From Clostridium sp. (GTDB lineage Bacteria; Bacillota; Clostridia; Lachnospirales; Lachnospiraceae): a stretch of DNA of 53,093 nucleotides. Of the stretch, positions 8,100 to 15,755 are shown piece by piece (positions within the stretch are counted from its first letter, which is position 1; each line of letters starts with the position of its first letter). The notes beneath the pieces are model-generated. The model made no database searches, was not told the DNA's origin, and saw only the letters and a list, made by a program, of their open reading frames with translations. A program made the translations under genes and the position numbers. The stretch covers positions 1 through 53,093 of the forward strand of contig JAMPFF010000017.1 in NCBI GenBank assembly GCA_023664605.1, written 5' to 3'.

Positions 8100-8855
8100 A
8101 TGGGTACAAATGATAATGAAAACAACATTGTAGAACAGGCTTTGGCGAACATTGATACTGCAAAAGCGCAATTTACCAATTCGACGCCGGAACCGGTATT
8201 GGAGGAAAGAAATACCCCGCTGCCCCAATCAGCGGCCGACGTTAAAGAAACCGCAGACACAAGCAATAACAGCAGCTCCCAAACAAGCAATGAATCATCT
8301 GACAAGAGCAATATCGCACAAAACTTCGTAGGGCTTCCGATTGAATCACTTATCTGCGCCCCTATTATTGCTGCTGCCAAAGGACAGCAGGAATTGACTG
8401 CTATTTATGTCGATACCGTAAAAAGCCTTGCCTATCAGAAAGACGGCACAAGCACAAATAAATTGGATTTTACCATGGACCGTCCCATTACAAAAAGTGA
8501 CGGCTCTGTAAGCACTCAAAAATTTAACATCAGCGCACCGCTGTTGTCTCTGGTTCCCGTTCCCGCTTTTACCATGGATGAACTGACAGTTGATTTTGAT
8601 ATGGAAGTCAAAACTTCAGATATGAGCCAATCCAAAACCGCTGCCGATGTGGCAAGCTCATTAAATTATAAATCATGGTATGGTCTTAGCGCGAACATAA
8701 CCGGAAGCGTCTCATCCGACAGTACACACAAAAGAGAAACGGACACTTCGGCCATATACAAAATTCATGCCCGCGCAATACAGCAGCCGCCCTCAGAGGG
8801 CATGGCGAAACTAACGGCTCTGTTTTCACAAATGATAGAACCGATTTCCACTTAA
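8100..8855 (+). CDS. DUF2589 domain protein
   Basis: A 251-residue protein with a good AGGAGG 8 bases before the start. Residues 1-75 are a disordered Ser/Asn/Thr-rich leader. The DUF2589 core follows: a helix starting GLPIESLICAPIIAAAKGQQ, then strands including DFTMDRPI, SAPLLSLVPVPAFTMDELTV and DFDMEVK. Residues ~190-235 are another Ser-rich segment with a strand. No catalytic motif is visible. DUF2589 proteins have no established function that I know of. It is between a related small protein and a possible ADP-ribosyltransferase-fold protein, all on one strand and probably one transcript. Confidence 0.8.
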   Translation: MGTNDNENNIVEQALANIDTAKAQFTNSTPEPVLEERNTPLPQSAADVKETADTSNNSSSQTSNESSDKSNIAQNFVGLPIESLICAPIIAAAKGQQELTAIYVDTVKSLAYQKDGTSTNKLDFTMDRPITKSDGSVSTQKFNISAPLLSLVPVPAFTMDELTVDFDMEVKTSDMSQSKTAADVASSLNYKSWYGLSANITGSVSSDSTHKRETDTSAIYKIHARAIQQPPSEGMAKLTALFSQMIEPIST

Positions 8856-8922
8856 GTAACCGCGTAAATAGTTCTAATAATACCTCATATTATAGCAATA
8901 TGTATTTATAAGGAATATGCTA

Positions 8923-9666
8923 ATGGAAAATGATATCAATGTAATCGAAAAAATTCAAAAAAATAATAGAAACTACTCCATTTATCAATTTTCAAGCAAT
9001 AATATCTCCAATATAAAACGAAACTGCGCCGGTTTTATCCATGGAGGGCTGCTGGCGCGTCTGCCCTCCATTATGGACGCCGGTAAGCTTCTATGCAGCG
9101 ACATATTAAGAGATAAGAATGAAATATATTCAACACGAGATGCCCATACTGTAGGACCGGACGGAAAGGGCGTTTATTTTCGATTTGTTCCTCAAAATAT
9201 CACATCCCAACGCATGATTAATTCCTTTACCGGTCCGGGTAAATCCGGCGGATTCTTTATGTATATGCCGGTAGAAAACGCAGTAAACTTAAGATTTTTA
9301 AGCGCCAGCATAGGCGACTATAAATATGACTCATCTACATCGCAAAGTACCGATGGAATCAATAAGATTGTCAGCGAATTACGCTATAAGAACTATATAA
9401 ATAATTCTGAAATCATATTTTACAAGGAAGTTCCTATATCACGGATAACGGCCATATATATTAACTGCCAGCATATTTCTTATTCAAAAACCATTGATTC
9501 TCAACTTGAAAATATGGGATATAAAGAGAGACAAACTATAAAAGCGAACTCTACCCGATACAAATTATTTGTAAACTCCGATATAGCAACTGCGCCCTAT
9601 CCTGCTATCGAAACAATGAAGAGTATCGCTTCCACTCCATCACGGCCTGCGATAAGTTCAAAATAA
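8923..9666 (+). CDS. Possible ADP-ribosyltransferase-fold (DarT/DUF4433-like) protein
   Basis: A 247-residue protein. I chose the ATG at 8923 because AAGGA lies 8 bases upstream; the ATG at 8917 would leave only 2. Early residues (~32-50) read FIHGGLLARLPSIMDAGKLL, like the opening of DarT-type toxins, where a His is followed by N-L-x-x-I-L-x-x-G-x-L. A YFRFVPQ block follows, and near residue 165 SEIIFYKEVPISRITAIYI resembles the conserved Glu-containing block at the end of the DarT fold. DarT modifies DNA with ADP-ribose from NAD+. The similarity is weak and seen by eye. No DarG-like antitoxin is next to it. AT-rich codons and isolated context suggest transfer. Confidence 0.45.
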   Translation: MENDINVIEKIQKNNRNYSIYQFSSNNISNIKRNCAGFIHGGLLARLPSIMDAGKLLCSDILRDKNEIYSTRDAHTVGPDGKGVYFRFVPQNITSQRMINSFTGPGKSGGFFMYMPVENAVNLRFLSASIGDYKYDSSTSQSTDGINKIVSELRYKNYINNSEIIFYKEVPISRITAIYINCQHISYSKTIDSQLENMGYKERQTIKANSTRYKLFVNSDIATAPYPAIETMKSIASTPSRPAISSK

Positions 9667-9680
9667 AACACAAAAACCGC

Positions 9681-10331
9681 CTACAAAATATCCTCACCCT
9701 CCGCAAACAGACGTCGGGTGAAATGAACGTTAAAGAAATTGATAACAGGACCCAGCCCCAACGCCGATACCAATGTTCCAAGCCCGACGATGCCGCCGGA
9801 TAAAAAACAGATTAGCGCACAAACCGCATCCGTAAAAATACGGTGCCAGAAATAAGAAATTTTAGGGATTCTTTTCGCCATAATAACAGATAAACTGTCA
9901 TATGGTGAGACGCCCGCATTCGGCGTCTGATACATGGAAACTCCAAAACCGGTCACAACCGTTCCGATTAGCATAACCAGTATCTTCATCACCAAAGTCG
10001 TTGGCAAAGTAAAAAAATGCAGCCAGAGTTCATAGAAAAAGGTCGTAGTATAACCTAAGAAAAACGCATTCACGATTGTTCCCGCTCCAATAAATTCCCT
10101 GCCAAAAACTAATTCCAACAGAAAGACAAAAATGTTGATAAAAATCAAAAAATTGGCATAAGAAATGCCCGCCACATCAGAAAGCCCCATTACCATTCCA
10201 CTGTACGGGTCGTTTCCCAGTCCGGCAAATTTAAAGATACTAATGCCCATCCCTAAGAACATATTGCCAATTACCATGACAATAAAACGTTTCCATCCGA
10301 TTTTCTTAAAATACCCGGCTATTCTTTCCAT
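9681..10331 (-). CDS. YczE/YitT-like integral membrane protein
   Basis: A 216-residue protein with about five or six membrane helices and a gated-pore-like GLGNDPYSG and NAGVSPYDSL pair, an internal repeat seen in the YczE/YyaS/YitT family (DUF6198). These are membrane proteins of unknown transport role. The start chosen is the third in-frame ATG (10331), with GGAGAG about 10 bases upstream; earlier ATGs would lie deeper inside the mug gene. It overlaps mug by 13 bases and is the last gene of the long minus-strand operon. It converges with the DUF2589 group, 14 bases away. Confidence 0.8.
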   Translation of the reverse strand: MERIAGYFKKIGWKRFIVMVIGNMFLGMGISIFKFAGLGNDPYSGMVMGLSDVAGISYANFLIFINIFVFLLELVFGREFIGAGTIVNAFFLGYTTTFFYELWLHFFTLPTTLVMKILVMLIGTVVTGFGVSMYQTPNAGVSPYDSLSVIMAKRIPKISYFWHRIFTDAVCALICFLSGGIVGLGTLVSALGLGPVINFFNVHFTRRLFAEGEDIL

Positions 10332-10804
10332 AGTAATTTCTCTCTCCATATCGCAGTCAGTCTTTCCAGCGACCATGCCGCATTGGCCGGACTGGTCGAG
10401 GGAAGCATAATATCTTCTTTGCCCAGCGTCTTACAAAGGTACTTCTGATAATATTTATGCGCCGTTCCTCCGTTTGTATAAATCCTTTCTATCTTTGTCT
10501 CCCGTAATAATCGGCCGATATCATTCACCACTACATTTTTAATCGTACTATCGCTTGAACCGACAATATCACAACTGGCAATCACATCCCACACCGCCGC
10601 ATAATGAGACAACAGCATTTGCTTTTTTTCTTCTATTGTTTCCGGCTCTTTACAATCAAAAACGGCTGCCGTCACTTTCCAGAAGCGGTTTTGCGGATGA
10701 TGGTAAAAAAACTGCCCTTCCCTGGATTTTACACTGGGAAAAGAGCCTAATATCAAAACCTTTGCCTTTTTATCGTAAACAGGCGCTATATTATGTATTT
10801 CCAT
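10319..10804 (-). CDS. Mug-family DNA-deoxyinosine/uracil glycosylase
   Basis: A 161-residue cytoplasmic protein. ILGSFPSVKSREGQFFYHHP and QNRFWKV are the hallmark motifs of the Mug branch of uracil-DNA glycosylases, and LPSTSPANA near residue 140 is the second loop that enters the DNA minor groove. Clostridial members are annotated as DNA-deoxyinosine glycosylase; the substrate here is inferred. The start at 10804 has GGGAGGAAG upstream and overlaps the HAD gene by 14 bases, so translation is probably coupled. A longer reading frame to 10864 lies within the HAD gene and lacks support. Confidence 0.87.
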   Translation of the reverse strand: MEIHNIAPVYDKKAKVLILGSFPSVKSREGQFFYHHPQNRFWKVTAAVFDCKEPETIEEKKQMLLSHYAAVWDVIASCDIVGSSDSTIKNVVVNDIGRLLRETKIERIYTNGGTAHKYYQKYLCKTLGKEDIMLPSTSPANAAWSLERLTAIWREKLLWKE

Positions 10805-11465
10805 CCGCTTTATCTTCCTCCCGAAAGTAATCCCGCACTTGCAAAAGATCTTCCAAAACGACAACGCTCATCTTTTTCATTTCCTCCGTTGCCGGTAAAA
10901 TATCCGGAACCATAACCGGCATCATTCCCGCGGCATATGCCGCACGGATACCGTTATAGGAATCCTCGATGGCATATGCGTCTTTCGGCGCAACACCCAT
11001 TGCCTCGCAAGCCATCAGATAGATATCCGGACTCGGTTTACTATTTTTTAGCTGGTCGCCGCCGACCATTACCTCAAAATAATCATACAACCCTGCCTGC
11101 AGCATTTCCGCCTCTACAACCGCCAGTCTGGTGGAAGATGCCAAACCGACGGGCATCCTTTGATGGCGAAAGTACTCCAAGAGTTCTCTGGCGCCTTTTT
11201 TTACGGGAAGCCCTTCCGCTTTCACTTTTTCATGGAACAAACGCGAGGATGCTCTGGCAAATTTATCATAAGCAAAGTCTTTTCCATAATGCTCATATAC
11301 AATTTCTTTTGTCTTTTCTTTATTCGTACCGATACATTCGATAAAAACTTCCCGGATATTGGCAAGGTGGTGCCTTGTTCCCACTTGTTCCCAACACTCC
11401 AGAACCAGTCTTTCACTGTCAAAAATAACGCCGTCCATATCAAAAATAACTGCTTTCGCCTTCAT
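10791..11465 (-). CDS. HAD-superfamily hydrolase, beta-phosphoglucomutase-like
   Basis: A 224-residue cytoplasmic enzyme with all HAD motifs: DMDGVIFDSE near the N-terminus (nucleophile Asp8 and Asp10), LASSTR as motif II, the Lys in KPSPDIYL and IEDSYNGI as motif IV. The helical cap from ~15 to ~85 makes it subclass I, the beta-phosphoglucomutase/phosphoglycolate-phosphatase-like group. The substrate is not known; in this operon a sugar phosphate is plausible. It overlaps gtrA by 26 bases and mug by 14, so all three are tightly coupled. An AGGAG is 12 bases before the start. Confidence 0.88.
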   Translation of the reverse strand: MKAKAVIFDMDGVIFDSERLVLECWEQVGTRHHLANIREVFIECIGTNKEKTKEIVYEHYGKDFAYDKFARASSRLFHEKVKAEGLPVKKGARELLEYFRHQRMPVGLASSTRLAVVEAEMLQAGLYDYFEVMVGGDQLKNSKPSPDIYLMACEAMGVAPKDAYAIEDSYNGIRAAYAAGMMPVMVPDILPATEEMKKMSVVVLEDLLQVRDYFREEDKADGNT

Positions 11466-11955
11466 TTTTATTTCTATCTCCTTTGCTTTTGTAAGCCCAC
11501 AATTTATTCGCCAGAAAATTGACAGGCGTCGTAATGAACAATATCAATATCGGAGCCAGCATCTCATGAACCGACCATACCTGCACTAACAGCACAAGAA
11601 GAATATTCGCCAATACCAGACCGGTTCCGGCATAGGCGAAAAACGTCTTTGCCAGCGTCTTCCACCACACCCTTGTTTCGTCTTCCCGTTCCTTAAATAC
11701 ATACTTATTATTCCAATAATAAGCATTGAAAACGCTCACCAGAAAACCGATAACATTAGCCGCCACATAATGAACCGACGCCCACACTAATACAGCGTAT
11801 ACTACATAGCTGATAACCGTATTGGATAACCCTACGATGCCAAACTTGACAAACTGGCACCATTTTTCCCAGGCTTGTGCCGAAACGGTAAGCTTCAATA
11901 TTTTATATACGCAAAAGTACATGCACTTTTCTATTACATTCCACATTTTATCCAT
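11440..11955 (-). CDS. GtrA-family membrane protein
   Basis: A 171-residue protein with four membrane helices (about residues 34-54, 61-80, 100-122 and 130-150). FVKFGIVGLSNTVISYVVYA and the second-helix NAYYWNNKYVF are GtrA-family signatures, and the NFLANKLWAY end is typical. GtrA-type proteins are thought to flip polyprenyl-phosphate-linked sugars across the membrane. This one sits next to a GtrB/DPM1-like glycosyltransferase, the usual pairing. It follows the transferase by 23 bases. The start has only a weak GGAAAA ribosome site; a start at the ATG three codons downstream is possible. Confidence 0.9.
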   Translation of the reverse strand: MDKMWNVIEKCMYFCVYKILKLTVSAQAWEKWCQFVKFGIVGLSNTVISYVVYAVLVWASVHYVAANVIGFLVSVFNAYYWNNKYVFKEREDETRVWWKTLAKTFFAYAGTGLVLANILLVLLVQVWSVHEMLAPILILFITTPVNFLANKLWAYKSKGDRNKNEGESSYF

Positions 11956-11978
11956 GATTTTCCATTATAGCAGCGACA

Positions 11979-12899
11979 CTACTTTTTAATCTCGTCAATA
12001 ATAAACGGCGGCCTTTTTCGTGCCGCATCAAAGGCTCTCCATACATACTCGCCCAACAGGCCCAACATGAGTAAAATCAATCCGGATGAACATAACACCA
12101 CGCACATCAAAGAGGGCCAGCCCGCAATCGGCGTTCCTACCGTAAACCATTCTACAAAAACGTCGATGCCCATAACTACTGCAAAAATAAAAAACAGGAT
12201 GCCGACCATCCACATCATTCTGATAGGCACATAGGAAAAACTGACCATAGAGTCTAAAACAAGTTTAAACTTTTTCGCCAGCGTCCATCTTCCTTTTCCC
12301 ACTTCCCGTTCTTTTCTGTGGAAATATACCTTATCCGTCTGATAGCCGACCCATAAAACCTGTAAGGTTAAAGAAGAATTTTTCTCATCCAGATTTAAAA
12401 TCGTTCCAATGACCTGTCTGTCCAATAAATAGCAGTCGCATCCGCCCGCAGGCATATTCTTATTCACAAATTTCTGCACCATCTTATAATACAAGCCCGC
12501 AAATAATTTCGTGGCAAAACTGTCATCCCTTTCTTTCCGAACGGCCAGCACTACCTTATTGCCCTTTTTCCAGCTTTCATACATTTCTAATATGATTTCG
12601 GAATCCTCTTGTAAATCCGCCTGTTTGGTTACGGCGCAGTCACCCGTACAGACAGACAGTCCTGCTAAAATTGCGGAATGTTCGCCAAAATTTCTCGACA
12701 GTTTTACACACTGCACATTGGCATCCTGCTCTCTTATCTTATTCATGATTTCCCATGAATTATCCCCTGACCCGTCATCGACAAAAACGATTTCATACTC
12801 TCCCAGTTTTTCCAGTATTTTACTTTTTAAATCATCATATAAAAGCATTAAAGTATCTTCATTCCAATATACGGGTATTATAATTGATATTTTACTCAT
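11979..12899 (-). CDS. GT2 glycosyltransferase, polyprenyl-phosphate sugar transferase type
   Basis: A 306-residue protein: a GT-A glycosyltransferase domain (residues ~1-220) and two C-terminal membrane helices (about 226-250 and 262-285). VFVDDGSGDNSWE carries the nucleotide-binding DD; LSRNFGEHSAILAGL and KQADLQED (a DXD-type site, here DLQED) are typical of the GtrB/DPM1-like family, which moves a sugar from a nucleotide donor to polyprenyl phosphate. With GtrA next to it, it could supply a lipid-linked sugar for decoration of a cell-wall polymer. I used the ATG at 12899 because AAAGG is only one base before the GTG at 12911. Confidence 0.9.
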   Translation of the reverse strand: MSKISIIIPVYWNEDTLMLLYDDLKSKILEKLGEYEIVFVDDGSGDNSWEIMNKIREQDANVQCVKLSRNFGEHSAILAGLSVCTGDCAVTKQADLQEDSEIILEMYESWKKGNKVVLAVRKERDDSFATKLFAGLYYKMVQKFVNKNMPAGGCDCYLLDRQVIGTILNLDEKNSSLTLQVLWVGYQTDKVYFHRKEREVGKGRWTLAKKFKLVLDSMVSFSYVPIRMMWMVGILFFIFAVVMGIDVFVEWFTVGTPIAGWPSLMCVVLCSSGLILLMLGLLGEYVWRAFDAARKRPPFIIDEIKK

Positions 12900-12920
12900 T
12901 CTAATCGTCACGCCTTTCTC

Positions 12921-13955
12921 TCATCCTGCAAATCCATGTCCGGAAATGTTTGCCATTACGGCTTCCTCAAGCAGCCTCGCCTGTGTGATAATCTTATCCC
13001 CGGCCATTTTTCGCTTTTCGTCATCCGCTATACAGTCGGCAAAAAATTCTATTGCATGTTGAAACTGGTCGTCAGGTTCTACCGTAATAACCGTTTCCGT
13101 CTGCCCTTTTATGACAATCTGCGCCGCAAGTTCCGCGGGCGGCGTAAATATTCTTGGAGCCAGAATACACGCTTTGCTTCCCCAGACCTCCAGTTCGCAT
13201 TTATAGGCATTGTCCATCCCAAAAGCAAGCTGTGCCTCCGTCTGCGTACCATCCGCCAGCACCATACTGCCGTACATATCCACATCATGTTCTTTGGTCA
13301 TATGCAGCGCCGACGTTACTACCCTGACATCATCCTGTAAAAATAACTGCGCCATCTTTATTACATAACCGCCGCAGTCCAAAAGCGCCCCTCCACCCAT
13401 CTCTTTATGATAGCGGAAATCCTGCGCCGAACGATAGGGAAAGCCAAATGCGGAACGAACCAGGCGCAGCGTTCCGATTTCTCCCGCCGTTATCAATTCT
13501 TTTATTTTACTAACCTGTTTATGCATGGGAAAAGCATAGTTTTCGTTTATCACAAGCCCTTTTTCCTGCGCCAGCCGTACAAGCGCGGCGGCATCCTCTA
13601 GTCTTGTAGTGCATGGTTTTTCGGATAACACATGCTTACCGGACATCAGGGCTTTATAACACCACTGAAAATGCAGAATTGGCGGCAGCGGCACATAAAC
13701 CGCGTCAATATCATCTGCACGCAGCAACTTTTCATAGCCGACATATATTTTTCCGCCAAAATTATCTATAAACTTTTTAGCTTTTTCCTTTTTTTGTTCT
13801 AAAAGAGGGGCATAAGATTGTTCATCATACCCGTCTCCCCATTCACGATAATCGGCAACCGCCACCCCGGCAAAGGTAAAATCATCTGTTTTTTGTAATG
13901 CCGGTAAAAAACGCCGGTATGCAATATCCGAAGCGCCTAATATTCCTATTCTCAT
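12921..13955 (-). CDS. Gfo/Idh/MocA-family NAD(P) oxidoreductase, likely NDP-sugar 3-ketoreductase
   Basis: A 344-residue enzyme. The N-terminal Rossmann fold starts with IGILGASDIAYRRFLPAL. EKPCTT near residue 95 carries the conserved catalytic Lys region, and the C-terminal alpha/beta domain contains GGGALLDCGGYVI with the conserved Asp/Gly motif. Next to a 2,3-dehydratase gene (18 bases away), the closest functional match is the NDP-hexose-3-ketoreductase that follows 2,3-dehydration in 2,6-dideoxysugar synthesis; that assignment rests on context. It is in mid-operon, with an AAAGG-rich ribosome site. Confidence 0.83.
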   Translation of the reverse strand: MRIGILGASDIAYRRFLPALQKTDDFTFAGVAVADYREWGDGYDEQSYAPLLEQKKEKAKKFIDNFGGKIYVGYEKLLRADDIDAVYVPLPPILHFQWCYKALMSGKHVLSEKPCTTRLEDAAALVRLAQEKGLVINENYAFPMHKQVSKIKELITAGEIGTLRLVRSAFGFPYRSAQDFRYHKEMGGGALLDCGGYVIKMAQLFLQDDVRVVTSALHMTKEHDVDMYGSMVLADGTQTEAQLAFGMDNAYKCELEVWGSKACILAPRIFTPPAELAAQIVIKGQTETVITVEPDDQFQHAIEFFADCIADDEKRKMAGDKIITQARLLEEAVMANISGHGFAG

Positions 13956-13973
13956 CCCTATTCGCCTTTTCCT

Positions 13974-15335
13974 TTAGATTTCCAAAATAGAAAGCAGATT
14001 TCTAAGCTGAATGTTCAAACAGTTATTTATCTGCGTCAAAATATTCAAAGTTCCGTAATCACTCCACACATACCCCGGAAGCACTTCCGGAAGTTCTTCT
14101 TTCTTAATACGAATAATAATATTTCTGTTCTGCTCCTGATAAAATCTTCCGCCCTCTTCGGACAACAAAACATCCGCCAGAATTTTCTCTTTCTTCTGCA
14201 CTTTTTCCCAAAACAAAGAACTCACGCAGTCATCCGGCTCTGAAACGCCTGCCTCCGCCTGGATTGTCGGTCCGATTTCTACACCGTCAAAACAGCCAAT
14301 TTCCGGTTTAATCTTTACAAGAAATTTTAATATACCGTCATCATCACAACATATAAGACCAAACGTGGCAATTCCTGTCGCCGCAAATAACGGCTGCCGC
14401 CATTTATTGACCTCACGCCCCTCAATGACAATATTGCAGAAAACCACTTTAAACGAATATCCGTCTATATTATGAAACTCATCGTCTTCCATTTTCCAGT
14501 TTTTTAAACCAAATAAGGGAACCCGCTCCACTTTTCCCTTTTCAAACATCTTATAATTGTTAATCCTGTTATACAGATTAACGATTGTTTGTCTGTCCAG
14601 CGAACCTGCCGTCCTTTGAAAATACAATTTATTTTTAAAAGGAACGTCGCCATCCATTCCCAGTAAGACATAGGGTATACAGGATAACACCGTTCTGGTG
14701 TCCATATTGACAAGATTATCATAACGCATCAACTCTTTAATCTGTGTCAAAGTCATCCACCTATGCGTTACAGGTTCCTCCAGTTGTTCATCTACCGTCA
14801 AAATAACATTGCGGTTTCTTTTCCCCAGAAAGCGGGAAGACTGTTCCGACTGTATCTGGTCCACCAGTACATTCCGTGCCGGCATGTCCAGAAAATATTC
14901 TAAAAAAGCCGGACTAGCGCCGCCGTGCTGTCTTGTGAAATTACTCTTTGTTGCCTGAAGTGTGGGCGACAGTTGTACACGATTGACGTTACCCGGTTCA
15001 ATTTTAGCCTGCATCAAATAATGCCATACATCTTTAATTTTACAGCAGATAATCCCCAGAAATCCTATTTCCTCCTGCAAAATAATGGGCTGCTCCGTTA
15101 CTTCTCCATTACCTTTCGTATGCCTGATTCCTATAATCTGAAAAAAAGTTCCTTTTGTGTTACGAATCGCCCCCCTCTCCGTATCATAATACCAAGGTTC
15201 GCACTCGTTTAATGAAATTCTGTCTAAACGGACTTCCAAATTTTTTTTCCGCTCCTCCAGCCATGAAAGAATATCCTGTGTCGAATGCAGGCTGAACTGG
15301 CTGTCTTCTATTTGTAAAAAATTATCGTTTTCCAC
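13974..15335 (-). CDS. NDP-hexose 2,3-dehydratase
   Basis: A 453-residue protein made of two related halves, as is usual in this family. The first half holds WHYLMQAKIEPGNVNRVQLSP followed by TLQATKSNF; the second repeats it as KFLVKIKPEIGCFDGVEIGP followed by TIQAEAGVS. The family removes water from C2/C3 of NDP-4-keto-6-deoxyhexose and is the committing step to 2-deoxysugars. The start is GTG, directly after the cupin stop codon (TAAGTG) with GGGAGA upstream, so translation is coupled. Such genes are best known in natural-product clusters; here the neighbours point to a surface glycan instead. Confidence 0.9.
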   Translation of the reverse strand: MENDNFLQIEDSQFSLHSTQDILSWLEERKKNLEVRLDRISLNECEPWYYDTERGAIRNTKGTFFQIIGIRHTKGNGEVTEQPIILQEEIGFLGIICCKIKDVWHYLMQAKIEPGNVNRVQLSPTLQATKSNFTRQHGGASPAFLEYFLDMPARNVLVDQIQSEQSSRFLGKRNRNVILTVDEQLEEPVTHRWMTLTQIKELMRYDNLVNMDTRTVLSCIPYVLLGMDGDVPFKNKLYFQRTAGSLDRQTIVNLYNRINNYKMFEKGKVERVPLFGLKNWKMEDDEFHNIDGYSFKVVFCNIVIEGREVNKWRQPLFAATGIATFGLICCDDDGILKFLVKIKPEIGCFDGVEIGPTIQAEAGVSEPDDCVSSLFWEKVQKKEKILADVLLSEEGGRFYQEQNRNIIIRIKKEELPEVLPGYVWSDYGTLNILTQINNCLNIQLRNLLSILEI

Positions 15336-15755
15336 TTATTCTCCCTCTGAACGCAGTGCGGCAATAAATTCCTCATAATCATCATACGTCTCATCCTGTG
15401 CATCAAATACTCTGTCCGCCATAGCCATCATAATGCAGTCCGGCGTAAAGTTTCTCATGGTACGCCAAATCATCTCATCAATATAGAGTCCTTTTGTCGG
15501 TGTGTCCATATAAAAGGTCTCCTTATAGCTGCCTGTATCCACTTCCACTTCACAGGCTCCGGCTAAAGGAACCAATATTAATTTTGTCTTTTTCGTTGCA
15601 TGGGTTCCCCTCTCCTGTCCTTTCGCAACATCTTTTACACAGAATATTCTCTTAATGTCGAACGGAACCGGACTGCCGCTTTCGGCAACAATCAACTTTC
15701 CGTCGGCTTCCTCTACGCATCGAATATCGACCAAATAATATTTTCTATCCTTCAT
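15336..15755 (-). CDS. FdtA/WxcM-like cupin, NDP-hexose 3,4-ketoisomerase homologue
   Basis: A 139-residue single-domain cupin. The order GKLIVAESGSPVPFDIKRIF, ERGTHATKK, LVPLAGACEVEVD and LYIDEMIWRTM is that of the sugar 3,4-ketoisomerases (FdtA, QdtA, Tyl1a). Two active-site positions look different: the family GxHAH motif is here THAT (H52 kept, the second His replaced by T54), and the Tyr before it in KRVYY is Phe38. That comparison is from memory of the FdtA sequence. It may act on a different position, be inactive, or assist the aminotransferase. It overlaps the upstream aminotransferase by 11 bases. Confidence 0.85.
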   Translation of the reverse strand: MKDRKYYLVDIRCVEEADGKLIVAESGSPVPFDIKRIFCVKDVAKGQERGTHATKKTKLILVPLAGACEVEVDTGSYKETFYMDTPTKGLYIDEMIWRTMRNFTPDCIMMAMADRVFDAQDETYDDYEEFIAALRSEGE

